DNA of 64,000 bases from Gordionus sp. m RMFG-2023 (taxonomy: Eukaryota; Nematomorpha; Gordioida; Chordodea; Parachordodidae). Position numbers and translations under genes: made by a program. The notes beneath the pieces were generated by a model that worked only from the letters and a program-made list of their open reading frames with translations, did not search any database and was not told where the DNA came from. The stretch spans positions 17,114,846 to 17,178,845 of the forward strand of contig NC_088779.1 in NCBI RefSeq assembly GCF_954871325.1, in the 5' to 3' direction. Shown here piece by piece: positions 34,901 to 46,870 of this stretch (its first letter is position 1; each line of letters starts with the position of its first letter).

Positions 34901-37900
34901 TATGCATTATTAAAAGATAAATGAAAATTTATAGATAAAGAAGAAAATGGATAATAAAATTATTACAGATCCTTGGCACCAGCAACAATGCAAACCGGTA
35001 GTTCCGTTTTTAATGGATTTTTTGCATTTATCACATTTAAAAGGACAATTTCCTTCGACCCAATGATGATCCATTTCCTTAATTATTTCATGATTATCAA
35101 CGAGATTATAGGAAAACATTTTTAAATGATAAATATAATATTTATTTATAGATATTAATCGTTTTATTAATATGTAATTTAAAAGAATAACTTGGTCAAT
35201 TTTAGAAGTTTTAACATATGTTTGAATGCAGGATGGAGGCGCCTTTTTAACGCATCGTTCGTGTACAGTATAATGGCAAACTGTTCAATAAATTTGTTTA
35301 ACTTTTTTTATTATATTTAAAGTTATAGTATGTATATTATTATAATATTTTCATCGTTTTTATATTTCCATATATTATATCTTTTATATTGATAAATTTT
35401 ATGAAAATATTCTTAATTTAGCAGGAACGAAGAAAATAAAAACACTGGAAAACTTTATTTTTTCGTCCTACTTTTTAAAATATGTTAATTAGATAATGAA
35501 TCAAGGCATTTTTAGTCCTGAGTCACAAAGAAAAATTTAAATATTCATCTTTTCGAGGAATTTGATTATTTTTTTTAATGGTTTATACCTCGCTATATAT
35601 ATCTATATTTGACATGGAAACTTACATGTACATATTAGTCCTTGACGTCCAAAATGCACCAAAACATTTAAACAAAGATTACAAAAGGATTGTCTTTTGA
35701 AATGTTTGAGAGTCCATACGTGAATGCCATCATCTTTAATACTAGTATCGGCCTTTAAAAAGTTTAGTTAAGTAAAAATATAATTCAGATTAAAATTAAT
35801 TGTATAGATTAAAACATGGAAATTGGGTAATAAAAAAAATACCTGGTCTAATCCTAACAAAACTAATAGTGGTATAACTGTTAATCCTCCTTTAATCCAT
35901 TCTTCTAATGTAACGGCGCCGTCTGAATCATAATCAATTTCTAACATCATATCGCGTAAAATCTGTGTATTAAATGTCAAATAAAAATACTTAAATAAAG
36001 ATTTAATTTGAAACCCAATAAACCTTTTATTTAAACCTGAAACAATTCAAAAGAAAAAAATTATAACATGTCAAAGGGTGAATTTCTTATATAATAAAGA
36101 ATTAAAACTATATTTTAGCGATTATAAAATATTCACCGGCCGTAATTCTGCTATATCCCATCCAAGATATTGAGCGACATTCATCATTTGATTAATGATT
36201 AAATCTATTTCCTAAAGAATTTCGAATACTAATTTAAGAAATGAATTCTTATATTTTACTGAGCTGTCTAAAACTCCATTGTCATCAACATCGTATAGTC
36301 GAAACATAACTGAACATTAAATATTATTAAAATTTGATAAAATTAATAGATATTACATTCCAACTTTTCCTTTGGACTTCCCCCTTCCAATAAACTCAGA
36401 TAGCACACAATATCTTTGAGGGCTATTTTACATTCTGATATATCTAAGATAGGCTGTTTGGCTTTCAATAAATCGGTCTTAACTGGATCCAGAAGTGGGT
36501 GGTGACTAAAAAAACTTTTGGTACGTAGATTAAACAAAAGTTCTGGTTTATCTTTGCCATCTATATTTTCTCGCGAACCGAATGTGTTTTGTCCAATGAC
36601 CTTGAGTGTGTTAAGTTTTGACGTAACTTTTTCTAATATATCCTCTGAGTTGAAATATAAAATTTTGAATAGGCAAAAAAATAATTAGTTTGTAATTAGT
36701 TGTGCATATAATGACAGGAGCCAATTTTAAAAATAATTTGTATACTATTTTTCTAAAATTAACCCTAATTTAGAAAAATGAAGTATTAAATTTACAGATA
36801 TTATATTTTTATAAATTTTTGCATTATAATATAAAATGAAAATTTGATAAACTTGCACCGTCTTTCAAAGTATTTTTTATAATATATGCATAATGTGTAA
36901 AAAATTTTTGATAATAAAGTTTATATTAATTATTATACATATAAAAAAAAACATTTAAAAAATAAATAAATATTGTTATTTTAAATTTTTTTTTTTTTAA
37001 ATGGTATTTTAAAAAAAATAGGAACGCTTTTGAACATAAAGAAAAAATTTTTAAAGCTGAACTCTCGAGTAATTTTTTTATAAATATATATAATATTTTT
37101 TTAAAAATAGCACTGCCTCTTTTTATATTCTATATATTACAGTTAATGTGAAAATTTAACTAGTTTGCAACCATTCTTAATTGTTTAATAGTTTATAAAT
37201 TAGTATTATCAATAATTTTTAATGTTAAAATTATGACATAATTTTTTTAGAGGCCTGCAGAGTTCAAAATTTCAGGCCAGGCCCGGATTTAAATTTTTTT
37301 CCAATTTCAAACCTAGTTCAGAGTTTTCTTGGAAATTTTTTGGCCCTGCCAGGATTTTTACCTTTGATTATTTTATAATCCAGCCCAGAATTTTTTTCCA
37401 AATATAATAATATATTGTACTATGATTTTTTACAATTTATTTTGTCTACTATTTTTCCGATTTATATATAATAATATTTAATAATACATTTCGAAAGAAT
37501 ATGTTTTAATTTATAACTAATAACATAGGCTAAGGTTAGTCTGTATAGGATCTTTATTATATGGAATTGGATAATATTTTAAAAAAATTTAATAAAATAT
37601 TGAAATTTAGAAATAATAATTACAACTTTATTTTATCTTAAATAAGGCATTAAAATGAATTTAAAAATTAAATTGATTTGTAAGCAGTCATTTAATAAAT
37701 TGCATTTATATATATATATATAAATATCATTAAATAAATAAAATCGAATTAAATTCATAAATCTTGCAAATGATAATTTTTTTTATTCTATATTTTTAAC
37801 TAGCAGATATTTTTCGATATTTGTCCTTTTCTCTAAAATATTTATAGAAATGTGGACAAAACAATTTTAAATGGTATTGCGTGCAAATAATTGCTTTTAT

Positions 37901-40900
37901 AGTTTTAAACTCTACTATTGCTCTCATTTGTCTATTGACTATTGATTAAAGAAAAAATATTTTCAACGTTAGCATTATGTGCTGGTATAGGAAAAATGAA
38001 ACATGTAACAGTTCACTATATTCGAGTTTGAAATATCATAGAAATAATGACCATTTTCGATGAAGTGGAAGTTTTGTATATTCAACACCCCATATTATTT
38101 GCAATAAATCATTTAAAGTTATAAAATTGGTCAAACAACTTTCATTTAAAGAAACAATTTTTATTTTTCAAAAATATAGACTTTTCTAAATCTAACTATT
38201 TGACATTTTAATTTCCATCCATTGGAAACATTCCAATTCTTATAGGGATTCTGATCAAAGATCAACATATTAAATGCAATGTCTATATAAATATCTTTTA
38301 ATGCATCTACTTGGATTTGTTGTTCATTTTTATTATTTGTTTCAAATATTGCTTTTACTTTTAATGGAAAAATATTTCATTTATTCTTTCGATTAACATA
38401 TATTTTAATGATTTTATATGGTTCCACATGTCAATAACTGAATTATTCTGGTTATATATCCCATAATTTTTTTTGATGCAACGAGTAACGCGTTTCATTT
38501 TTGAAGTAACGGTTACAACACTAATATATTTACATATTTAGAATTCTTATTAAATTTTCAATTTAATAATATACGATATATAATATTTAAAATAATATTT
38601 TTAAATGAATTTAAAATAATATTTTTAAATGAATTTAAAATAATTTTTATAAATTCGGAATCACCAACAAATTTGCAGTTTAATGATATATCGATATATA
38701 ATATTAAATATATTTAAATATCTTATTTCCTTAAAAATTTTACAAACGATATATTATGTTATGGGTCAATGTATTTTTTTCCGGCAATGTGATATTTTTT
38801 TCAACTTTAAATCATTTTTTGAGTGCGTTTTTAAAAAATTTAAATATCTGATTTTACCTAAATTGTATTTTATCATGTTTGGAATACCTACCTATGAATT
38901 TCCGATAATTTTTCCATGAACTTTTAACCTTAATATAATTTTTATTAGATTTTTCATATATAAATTGTAAATGACTCAAAGGTTAATATCAAAATTGTCT
39001 ATAATTCATAAGATAGGTATTCCAAACATGATAGAATATATTTCTGGTAAAATCCAATTTTTAAATTTAAAAAACACGCCCAAAAGATGATTTAAAGTTG
39101 TAAAAACAACACATTACCGGAAAAAACACATTGACGCTAACATATACATAATTAAACTGCAAATTTGATGGTGATTCATGATACATATAATTTTATATAT
39201 ATTTTTTAAAAAGTAAATATTATATATCTATATATTGCAATTTAATGAATGAGGATTCTAAATATGGAAATATATTAATGTTGTAACCGTTATTTCAAAA
39301 ATGAAACGCGTTACTCGTTGCATCGAAAAAAGGAATGCGTTACCGTTATCTGTTACTTGTGAAAAAAACTGGCTATTCAAAAAAGTAATGCGTTACTAGA
39401 AAAATAAATATTATATATAAAAAGTTCCTAAATATAATATAAATAAAATTCAAATATAATAAGATAAGATATTTTCATAATAATTTATTTATTTTTAAGA
39501 AGAATTGATTTTCAAAATTTTGATCAGACAAGAGAGTGCTCAACACATCTTTGTCGTGCTAAACACACGTTTAATTGGCACAGAAGATGGGAGGGTATTA
39601 TATTTAATAAATAATTTTAATTGGGGAAATTTATTAAAAATTAAAGAATATTCTTATTTTGAAAAAAGCTTAATAGATCATCTTCAAAAAAATCTTCATT
39701 CAGATCCTCATTAATTTTTTTTATCAGAAAATAATCAGGTATGTGTGTTGTTTTTTAAAGGAATTAAAGTTGCTTTTTCTTTGTCAAAATATTCTCTCAA
39801 ACTGGAAATAGGTTCAAGCCTTCTACCTTTTTTGGCCTATAATTTTACCAGGGATAATCTAATTTATAAGTAGCGGGTGAATTATTGCTGATAGTATATT
39901 CATCTTTATAGATGTGTTCGAATCTATTGAAAATAAATATAATCAAAATATAAATTGCAAACAATTTTTGCACAATATACCTTATCTATGTCTTGAAGGA
40001 TTGTTGAAATTATTTAAAGCAATTTTTTTAAGTATAATAATAGTTATGGTGGGAGTGAGATATTCCAAATGTACTAAAATCGAAAAAGCAGTAGCAACAA
40101 TCATATTTTTTTAATTAACATTATCAACAAAATATATATGAACGACCTGTCATTATATGAAAATCTCTGTTCGGATTTATCCAAGGTTCGTGAAATTGGT
40201 TATTCTCCTTAATAAGACTATTAATTTCACAGAGTTATAAAAAGGTTCCATCTTGTTATAATCGGTTTAATCAGATATATTCCTTTTTCCCTTAAAAATG
40301 GCTGCATTGTTTTGAGACGGCCCATATTTATTCCACAATTGAGGAAATATTTGAGTTGGGACCCAATTTTACAAAGTGTAGATTTTGTACCCTTAATTTT
40401 TTTATTGGTATAAAAAATGTTTCATATTGAAACAAGGGAGGTTAAATCATTTTCATCTGAAGAAATATGTACAATTGACATAATATTATTTATAAATAAA
40501 TTTTAATATTAGAGACTAAAAATATAAATTAACATATCTGTATTGATTTAATATTAATTAGAAAAAACAATCTTGACTGAGAATTTAAAAACGAAAATTT
40601 AAAATAAAAAGAAATGAATTTTGGTGGTTTATTTGACTAAGCTCGGCTTAAATTATATATAAAATTTAAATAAAAAATTTTAATTAACGAGCAATGTTCT
40701 GCTTTATCGTTACTCAAAAAAAAGAAGGCGTTACCGTTACTCGTTACCTGTGGAAAGTAACAAATGACATTACCTTTTTGACGTTATTTTACAACACTAA
40801 TATTTATTAAATGCTCAATTATCTAATTGCAATTGCAATCTTTAAACTGTAAGTTTTTTATCAACAATTTTATTTTTTACATTTTCGTAATTTTGGCTAA

Positions 40901-43900
40901 ATATTTTCTAGATTTTTTTCATTTTCGTGAATTTGGCCAAATATTTATTATATTATTTTTTTACATTTTCGTGATTTTGGCCAAATATTTTCTATATTTA
41001 TTTTACATTTTTGTGATTTTGGCCAAAACGTTCAATATCTATTCTAGATTTTGGGGCAAACGGAATCTAACTCATATTAAGATAAAATGCTAAGTATGGC
41101 TTACCACTTTTGGGAGCAGAAATTAAGCTTGGGTCAATATGTAATGCTTAAATAATATGCTAGCGCCAATGTGTTTTTTAAGTCAATGTGTTATTTTCAA
41201 CTTAAAATAATTTTTGAGGGCGTTTTTAAAATTTAAAAATCTGATTTTACCAGAAATGTATTATAGCACGTTTATAATACCTATCCTATAAATTGCAGAC
41301 AATTTCGCCGTTAACATTTGAAATTTATAATTTATATAAAAAATCTATGAAATAACTAATAATATTTTATTAAATCCAAAAGTTCATAGTAAAATTAACC
41401 AGATTTTTAGATTTTATAAAAAAGGAAATATAAAAATTCTTAACAATATTCAAGATAGATTGAAGAATCTAGAAGCACTAGAACAATTATAATAATAAAT
41501 AAAATATAAAAAAATTACTATCGTTATGCGGTAGCATAAATAAGTAGTCATAGATTTGTAATCATTGAAAAACGTGACAAAAATAAGATGGATTGGTTGA
41601 TGAAATTGAAAAGATTTCTTACCCTCAAGCGAGTAAGTTAAGTTTAATAAAATAATACTACTAAATGCCCTTTTCAATTGAAAATACACATGAATAAACA
41701 CCGATTTCATACCAATTGCTTCTTTCTGGGAAACATCCCGATTTAAATTTTTTTAAATATAATTAATAACAATTTCTATATGTGAAAATTTGATTATAAA
41801 ATAAAATTAAGATTTTTAACCCACTACTTTTTTAATTAGAAGAAGAAATTTCTGAAATTATTTTATATAATTAAGACAGGATTTAATCAATTTAAAAGGA
41901 ACGAAAGCAAATTTTCGTTTAGATATCAATATAAAAGTATTTAAATAAATTTCTACCTAATCTGTCCCCCTCCCCTTAGTGTTTACGCCACTGGACAGGA
42001 GGTAAGATTTTATATAAATACAATCTTTAGGCTTTATACATTCTTTTACTCTATGAATTGTACATGTTCCATGAACATTTAAGTATTTTTATATCAACAT
42101 TAAAAAAATAAATATAAATAAAAAGTAATTCATAAGTTGAAGGTGAAATACAGTTCTGGTAACATCAAATTTTTCAAATTTAAAATCCCCCTCTTTAAAT
42201 GATTTAAAGAAACTCCAAGTTCTCACCTATTCAAAATAAGCTAACGACATATATAATATTAATTTTTTATTTCAAATAAAGAATTAGCATACCCGAGTTT
42301 GGATTAGTGAGAATGGAAAAATGGGACTTTCTTGAAGAGCTTGATTGGCTATATGGAGGAGAGAGATCAATAGATCTTCCTTTGCGATTTTTTGGAGGGT
42401 ATAAAGCATTCCCTTAACAAAACAATTTCAAAATTATATGACAATAAATTAGCTAAAATAAAATAAATTTTAGTTGAGCCATACTAAAGCATGTGTAAAT
42501 ATTATAATGGCATATTTAAGCAAGATAACTAACATTTTATAAATTTCAGCTTTTTAATCATAGTGTCCTTTTCATCAAACAATTTTCTTTTCAAAAACGA
42601 ATCTAGGAAAATAATTCCCCGGGAAAATATTCCAGCTTTTTAAGATATTACAAAATTAATAAAATAGGATAAAAATTCCCTATAAATATATCCATGGAAT
42701 AACTCAAATAATAAATTTAAAAATTTTGAGAAAATCAATTCCGGAGAATTATTTTCTAAGAAATAATATTGGGGATTTTTTTTTCTGGGAATTATTTTCC
42801 GCTTACCTTCAAAAACATAGTTCTCTCGTCTAATTAGCATTAAAAAAATGATACTGTTTGAAAATATCGTTAAAAATGTATCTAAAAATTTGAAAACAAC
42901 ATCGAGCATATTATGAAAAAGTGCATAAGCTTTAGATTTTGTGTTATCTTGTATACAGCTTACATTTAACAGCCATCTAATGTACTGACCAAATATAAAA
43001 CAAATTAAATAAGCGATGCAATTAGTATTACGAAGTACAAAAACCTTAATTTAAAAGAAATGGATTCTCACAAGATATCGAGGGAATCCATTTGTTTTTA
43101 TACATTTTAAAAGGGTAGGTTATCATTTTTTTTGGATCATATGGTTTTTCTGTAGATAATCTACTAGATATACTATTAACATTACTAAAATTTAATAATT
43201 CAACTGGTTTCAATTTACAAGGGTTAGGGGCATTATTGAAATTACTATCAAAATTATCAAATTGCCTATCACTCAATCTATGAGGCTGTTCATGCAAATA
43301 TTTATTCAAATAGGTTGGAAATTTAATACATGTTTCCAAGTCTTTATTATGCTTTTGTTGATTATAATAGTGCAATATTTGCTGAAGAAGTACTATAGTT
43401 TCACGGCGAGGGATTAAAGATGTTCTTAAAGATTTATAATGGGTTGAAATTCTATCGGATATTTGATAACAAGCTTTTTCACTTAAACTATTATGTCTAA
43501 TCCCATCTTTTGATAAAAAATTGGTATTAATATTCTCGAATCGTTTGTTTTTTCTAGAAAAATCTAATCCAGGACTACTGTTAAATTCCATCTCAAGCTT
43601 ACTACTTTCATATTTTTCATCTAAACCATTCTTAATTTTAGAATTTGTTGATTTTGAATATCTTACTATTTTATTTTTGTTAATTTTGGCTTTTGTTTCA
43701 TATATTTTGTCATTAAATCTATCATAAAAAAGTTCGTTGAGGTCATTTGTAGAATATATAGATTTTCTATTTCCTAGGCTAAATCCAGAAAAAGGTGTTT
43801 GAATAGAATCAAAGGAAGGTGATATAACAGGGACTAAGAAAGTTTGTGAGGCATTTAAAATTGCTCCTGCAAGAACGGAATCTAATTTTTCTCGCTGATA

Positions 43901-44654
43901 TTTCAAAATACACGTGTCATTTTTATTCAAACTGCAACATAGATGTGATAAAATAAAAGATGCTAAATCATCTTCATGTTTATTATTAATTAGCTTGTTA
44001 TGAATTGATACTGATTCTTGAGAGATAGTTTTATTAGTATGCATATATTTTTCAATATCGTTACCTCTTGCTACTTCAATGTGGCTAATGGAGTGATGGA
44101 CATTCAGTTTTATAAGTTCTCTATAAATTTTGCACTCTACATTATGTTCTTTATCTTTCAGTTTAATTTTGTCCCATTCATAGTTATTTTCAACTATGTG
44201 TTCCTGTTTTCTATACCAGGGTTTATCCTTAGATAATGAATAACTTATCTTCTCTTTCCAAATCTTATTATTAAAAAAACTTTCTTTATGAATTGAAATT
44301 CTTCTTTCATTGAGAACAACACTATCTAAAAAATAGATTTATAAGTAGAATCTTATTAAAATAATTATATTAAAGGACTACCATCCTTTTCCGGTTCAGC
44401 CTGAGTATGCTCATCAATCATCTTTATAGATGGAGGCGGGGTTTTAACAAATGATAAAAATAAATGCCGACAGAGCTGATCTGGAGCTTGAGTTTCAAGA
44501 TAATTATCCATAAATATCCTAAAAACTTCATAAGTGATAGGCTAAAAATAAAAAGGTGTTATAAAATGAAACCTCTATTAATAATACTTCTTCAGGATTG
44601 TATTTATTTAAAACTCCGCCAGGTTTAAATATCTCCAGTACATCTTTGACTTTT
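27734..44654 (-). CDS. DGK: Type I diacylglycerol kinase, at least 21 coding exons
   Basis: Phosphorylates diacylglycerol to phosphatidic acid, ending DAG signalling at membranes. Domain order is RVH, two EF-hands, two C1, catalytic, accessory, as in animal DGK alpha/beta/gamma. Exons, 5' to 3' on the minus strand: 44588-44654, 44382-44541, 36357-36644, 36260-36309, 36137-36211, 35843-35962, 35626-35752, 35192-35280, 34967-35077, 34206-34304, 33765-33875, 33628-33713, 33508-33582, 33372-33457, 33150-33233, 32909-33090, 32574-32638, then 28767-28974, 28354-28468, 27885-27945, 27734-27841. All junctions join in phase except between 32574 and 28974, where an exon of about 40 codons (the NKLWYFEF region of relatives) was not found. 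The first exon(s) also lie outside the recognised part. The 44382 exon ends in phase 1 and fits 36644 directly. No stop interrupts the placed exons. Confidence 0.93.
28078..28293 (-). mobile_element. gag-like LTR-retroelement fossil in a kinase intron
   Basis: A 71-codon piece starting at an ATG reads [20 protein letters not shown], then FFDTNKI and [13 protein letters not shown]. This is the pattern of the N-terminal gag region of Ty3-like elements. No protease, RT or LTR was found next to it, so it is an isolated fragment in the intron between the 28354 and 27945 exons. Confidence 0.5.
29042..31739 (+). mobile_element. Decayed hAT element(s) of the CAGGGATCC family in a kinase intron
   Basis: The left end CAGGGATCCAGTAACGAA at 29042 and repeats of GGTTCAGG match the 15084 element in style. 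About 31345-31430 reads [15 protein letters not shown], matching its dimerisation fragment. 31600-31739 has CGAACC-rich sequence ending GTACTCTG. The termini pair only weakly and no duplication is visible. Inside are a miniature element at about 30384-30700 (AAAACCCGATTCAG) and a CCCACCC-rich scrap at about 31215-31325. The expected but missing kinase exon falls in this intron. Confidence 0.5.
32574..34304 (-). CDS. DGK: Kinase gene, end of C1b and catalytic-domain exons
   Basis: 34206-34304: [12 protein letters not shown]...[10 protein letters not shown]. 33765-33875: a basic linker ([14 protein letters not shown]). 33628-33713: catalytic start, [17 protein letters not shown]. 33508-33582: [15 protein letters not shown]. 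33372-33457: the nucleotide-binding [13 protein letters not shown]. 33150-33233: [17 protein letters not shown]. 32909-33090: [11 protein letters not shown] to NNYFSIGV. 32574-32638: [19 protein letters not shown]. The glycine-rich GGDG motif and the GTGND motif are intact, so the catalytic domain looks functional. Confidence 0.94.
34967..36644 (-). CDS. DGK: Kinase gene, EF-hand and C1 exons
   Basis: 36357-36644 carries the linker and [16 protein letters not shown]. 36260-36309 plus 36137-36211 form EF-hand 1 (loop [11 protein letters not shown] completed by Glu; all Ca2+ ligands present) and [13 protein letters not shown]. 35843-35962 is EF-hand 2 (loop [12 protein letters not shown]) and [11 protein letters not shown]. 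35626-35752 and 35192-35280 make C1 domain 1 ([26 protein letters not shown]). 34967-35077 opens C1 domain 2 ([15 protein letters not shown]...HCCWCQ), completed by HNKC at 34304. Introns are short and AT-rich. Confidence 0.93.
36645..37246. other. Kinase intron, AT-rich
   Basis: No coding or element structure recognised. Confidence 0.5.
37247..38522 (-). mobile_element. hAT remnant with GTAAC-type terminus
   Basis: On the minus strand the sequence begins TAGTGTTGTAACCGTTACTT at 38522 and later (about 37840-38000) reads [17 protein letters not shown], a hAT dimerisation domain, followed by decayed sequence. A separate decayed end rich in GGCCC and CAGGCC lies at 37247-37400, related to the terminus at 61205. 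The transposase is heavily broken. Confidence 0.55.
38466..39336. repeat. 0.87-kb imperfect palindrome
   Basis: GATGCAACGAGTAACGCGTTTC at about 38475 reappears inverted at about 39302-39324. TGCAGTTTAATGATA (38674) pairs with ATTAAACTGCAAAT (about 39152), and TCATGTTTGGAATACCTA (about 38873) with TAGGTATTCCAAACATGA (about 39014). The centre is near 38.9 kb. Both arms include the hAT-like GTAAC terminus, pointing outwards. A half copy of the inner part lies at about 41150-41350. Confidence 0.8.
39276..40799. mobile_element. hAT-like element with TAGTGTTGTAA termini
   Basis: The left end TAATGTTGTAACCGTTA (39276) and the right end, inverse TAGTGTTGTAAAATAACG (40799), are typical of a widespread hAT type with GTAAC repeats inside the ends. 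No clean duplication. The interior has open pieces of unknown product: 39505-39714, about 39740-39860 and 39914-40114. The 3' part (40430-40799) is repeated at about 62945-63370. Confidence 0.55.
39505..40430 (+). other. Unrecognised, fragmented coding-like sequence
   Basis: Three neighbouring plus-strand open stretches: one with [20 protein letters not shown], one with [19 protein letters not shown], and 39914-40114 with [17 protein letters not shown]. About 40240-40400 contains [13 protein letters not shown]. Together they look like one decayed gene or element protein. I do not recognise the family. Confidence 0.3.
41150..41350 (+). repeat. Half copy of the 38.9-kb palindrome arm
   Basis: Runs CCAATGTGTTTTTTAAGTCA...TTTGAGGGCGTTTTTAAA...AATACCTATCCTATAAATT in the same order as about 38760-38930, diverged and without the second arm. 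Confidence 0.6.
41623..42225 (-). other. Exon-like segments of unknown product in the kinase intron
   Basis: Two same-strand pieces. About 42150-42225, after TTGAATAG, reads [19 protein letters not shown]. 41623-41729 lies between TTTCCCAG and a strong donor GTAAGA and reads [19 protein letters not shown]. Their phases do not chain simply with the kinase exons and I do not recognise the product. Confidence 0.3.
42293..42412 (-). CDS. DGK: Putative Ser/Pro-rich cassette exon of the kinase gene
   Basis: A 120-bp open segment between acceptor TTGTTAAG and donor GG|GTATGC. It enters and leaves in phase 1, so it can sit between the RVH exon (44382) and the first EF-hand-side exon (36644) without changing frame. 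It reads [20 protein letters not shown], the sort of phosphosite-rich linker expected between RVH and EF-hands. The length is exactly 2 + 39 codons + 1. A second frame is also open, so coding is inferred from phase and splice sites. Confidence 0.5.
42606..42806. mobile_element. 200-bp miniature element (GGAAAATAATTCCCC termini)
   Basis: AGGAAAATAATTCCCCGGGA at the left and GGGAATTATTTTCCGCTTA at the right form inverted termini. A related inverted pair (TAAATATATCC and similar) lies inside. A truncated copy is at 3811-3938. Confidence 0.65.
43046..44325 (-). CDS. 1.28-kb alternative terminal exon of the kinase gene, novel 425-residue tail
   Basis: Opens after a TTTTTTAG acceptor at 44326 in exactly the phase left by the RVH exon (G|AT gives Asp). 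It stays open for 425 codons to a stop at 43046-43048. The protein is Lys/Asn/Ser-rich, without recognised domains, signal peptide or membrane segment (for example [19 protein letters not shown], then [12 protein letters not shown] and PFLLN at the end). If used, it gives a short protein: RVH plus tail, no kinase. The full kinase would skip it, since the RVH exon also fits 36644. A separate gene starting at an internal ATG (44044) is less likely, because the frame extends upstream to the splice site without a stop. Confidence 0.6.
44382..44654 (-). CDS. DGK: Kinase gene, RVH-domain exons
   Basis: Two exons (44588-44654 and 44382-44541) encode VKDVLEIF...[11 protein letters not shown] and [15 protein letters not shown]...LCRHLFLSF. 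These are the recoverin-homology region found only in type I diacylglycerol kinases, where it cooperates with the EF-hands in Ca2+ regulation. The 44654 acceptor is CCAACAG. The incoming phase needs an upstream exon, which was not recognised before the foldback that begins at about 44690. The second exon ends with one base of a split codon (phase 1) at GATG|GTAGTC. Confidence 0.88.
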
Positions 44655-46144
44655 CTGTTGGAATCTTATTAAAACAAAATAAATAGGCATGAAATATATT
44701 GATATAAAAGTTAAAGTAACAAGTTAGATTAAAAATAACAGTAACTAGTTACTTTTGATGTAAATAAACTGTAATTCACCATTTTATGAAATTTAATGAA
44801 GAGGTAACGAATTAATTTTATAATATGTTGACTAATTATATAATCATATTCATTATTTTAACGTGAGCTCCGAGAAGTTGGTCTAGATTGGAAGCACTAA
44901 CGATGAATCTCATGCCATTTATTAGTGCTTCGTTAGTATTTCAATCCGTATAGTAGCCGAAGTTTAGGAAAAGAATTTATAAGCAAAAATAAAAATTTTG
45001 GCCAACTTCACGCTTAAAAGTCAATTGAAAGCACTGATGAAGAATTTATACAATTCTTTAATGCTGCGTTAATAGAGGATAGTGTTTTACACTTTTGCAG
45101 CTGAAATTAAAAATAAAAAGTAAAAATTTATTTGCGAAAAAAATAAACAAATAATTATGTGCCAAAAAAAACTATATAGACAATATTTAATACTTGAATC
45201 TAAATTCCGTTATAGTTATAAGCTAATAAAAGTTATGACGTCATTAGGCGTAAAGTTCAAACGATTGGAAGTACTAAAGATGAAACTCATGTCATTCTTT
45301 AGTACTTCGTAGGTTAATGCTTCAATCAGTTAAGTAGTCGAAATTAAAATAAAAAAAGTTATTAAAGGAAATATCAAATATTCAAAATATGGCGGCTTAC
45401 CGAAAAAATTATAGTAGTACTAAACATCTGGATTTCGCTATTATTTAGTGCCTGATTAGTAATTTAAAATTCCGTAATTAATTTGATTAGCCGTAATATA
45501 AAATAAAAATTATAGGCTAAATAAATGTTATGACGACGATTTAGGCGTGAAGTTGGCCGAACGATTGAAAGCACTAACAATGAAACTTACATCATTCCTT
45601 AACTCTACTTTAGTAGAGGTTAGTGCTTTAATTAGTTGTAGCCCAAATTAAAAAATTACTAAGTAAATAAGCAATAAAAGAGCGCAGTGACCGATCCAAA
45701 TTTGAATGCGATACTACTGAACTCATGTCGGTCGTATTTGAACTCTCTCAGACTAATTCCTATATTTATTTATAAATTTATTTCGGATTTTTGTACTAGT
45801 ATATAGACATAATTTAAATTATTTTCCTAATTGTAAACATTCTTTCTATAAATAAGAGAAATTTTTCATTTTCCTTTGGGGTTTAGAATTCAGTCGCTTT
45901 CATTGATTCTATAGTGAGACACGGAGATGTTCATATTGGTAATGTTAATAAAAAATATCAAAACAATTATCGGTGTATATGGAATTTATTTATAGACACC
46001 AGACGATAGGACAAATAAAATACTTTATTATTTTTTTAACGGCCATTGGTTACTTTATTTGAATAGTAGCTGATATAATATGTTATCAAAAGACAATAGC
46101 ATATAATTAATTTTCTCTAAGATAAAACTGATAAAGGTAAAAAA

Positions 46145-46870
46145 TAGAATTTATGAAAAAGGATAAGGGATAAAAAAAATGAAATTTAGGAGAGAGAGAG
46201 AGAAGGGAAGAAAGAAAGCATAGACATAGAAGATTATCGACGGAAGAATAAAACTTAGATAGTTAGAGCGAATAATGGCGGTAGCAAGTCTTTGTCGTAA
46301 GAATAGGGATTCCTTAGGCTGGTCGGGTTTTTCACTAGTCCTTTTGTCTTTTTGCCTAATATTTTGAAAAAACATTGAGCTTTGCTATCGAAGGTGTTGA
46401 GAATGGAGCAGGCGATGAGTATGAATAAGAAAGAATAATTTATGAAACTGTATTTGATGATTTTCCGGGATTCTGTGAGGGCAAGGGCATCGACGTTGTG
46501 GTTAGATTGTGCGTTTCGATTAGTGCAGGTGAAGTCTCAAACCAGGAGCTGACTCCTTTACTAAGGAATCAAGGACATTCCATCAGGACGTTTTCCATCG
46601 GTTCTAAAAATGGTTGGTTAAAGTCTAGATGAAATGCCTGCGGTATGAGGGCACATAATATGATGTCATTACATTGTGCCGAGGAAAAAGGTCTCGACAA
46701 AAGCGGCAATGTCAACTCTTGCGATCAACGCTGGTTTTGCAATGTTTACATTGGTACGGTAGAACAATTTCGAAATTGAGCCGTAGTCCAATAGCAAATA
46801 TTAGCTCGTCGGAAAGCAGCAAATCAAGGTTATTAGAGGGTATGGTTTCCAGAAACTCGTAACTAGATCC
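46145..46870 (-). pseudogene. LINE copy B, 5'-truncated
   Basis: On the minus strand from about 46866 it reads FLETIPSNNLDLLLSDELIF, matching FLEAIPSANLQLQLTQNEL of copy A. It continues through the zinc-binding cluster (CKHC...HCRFCRD...RHN) into degraded endonuclease sequence. It ends with KPDQPKESLFLRQRLATAI (46151-46375), matching the C-terminus of copy A. Several stops and frame changes; the reverse transcriptase is absent. No 23-bp minisatellite flanks it. Confidence 0.8.
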
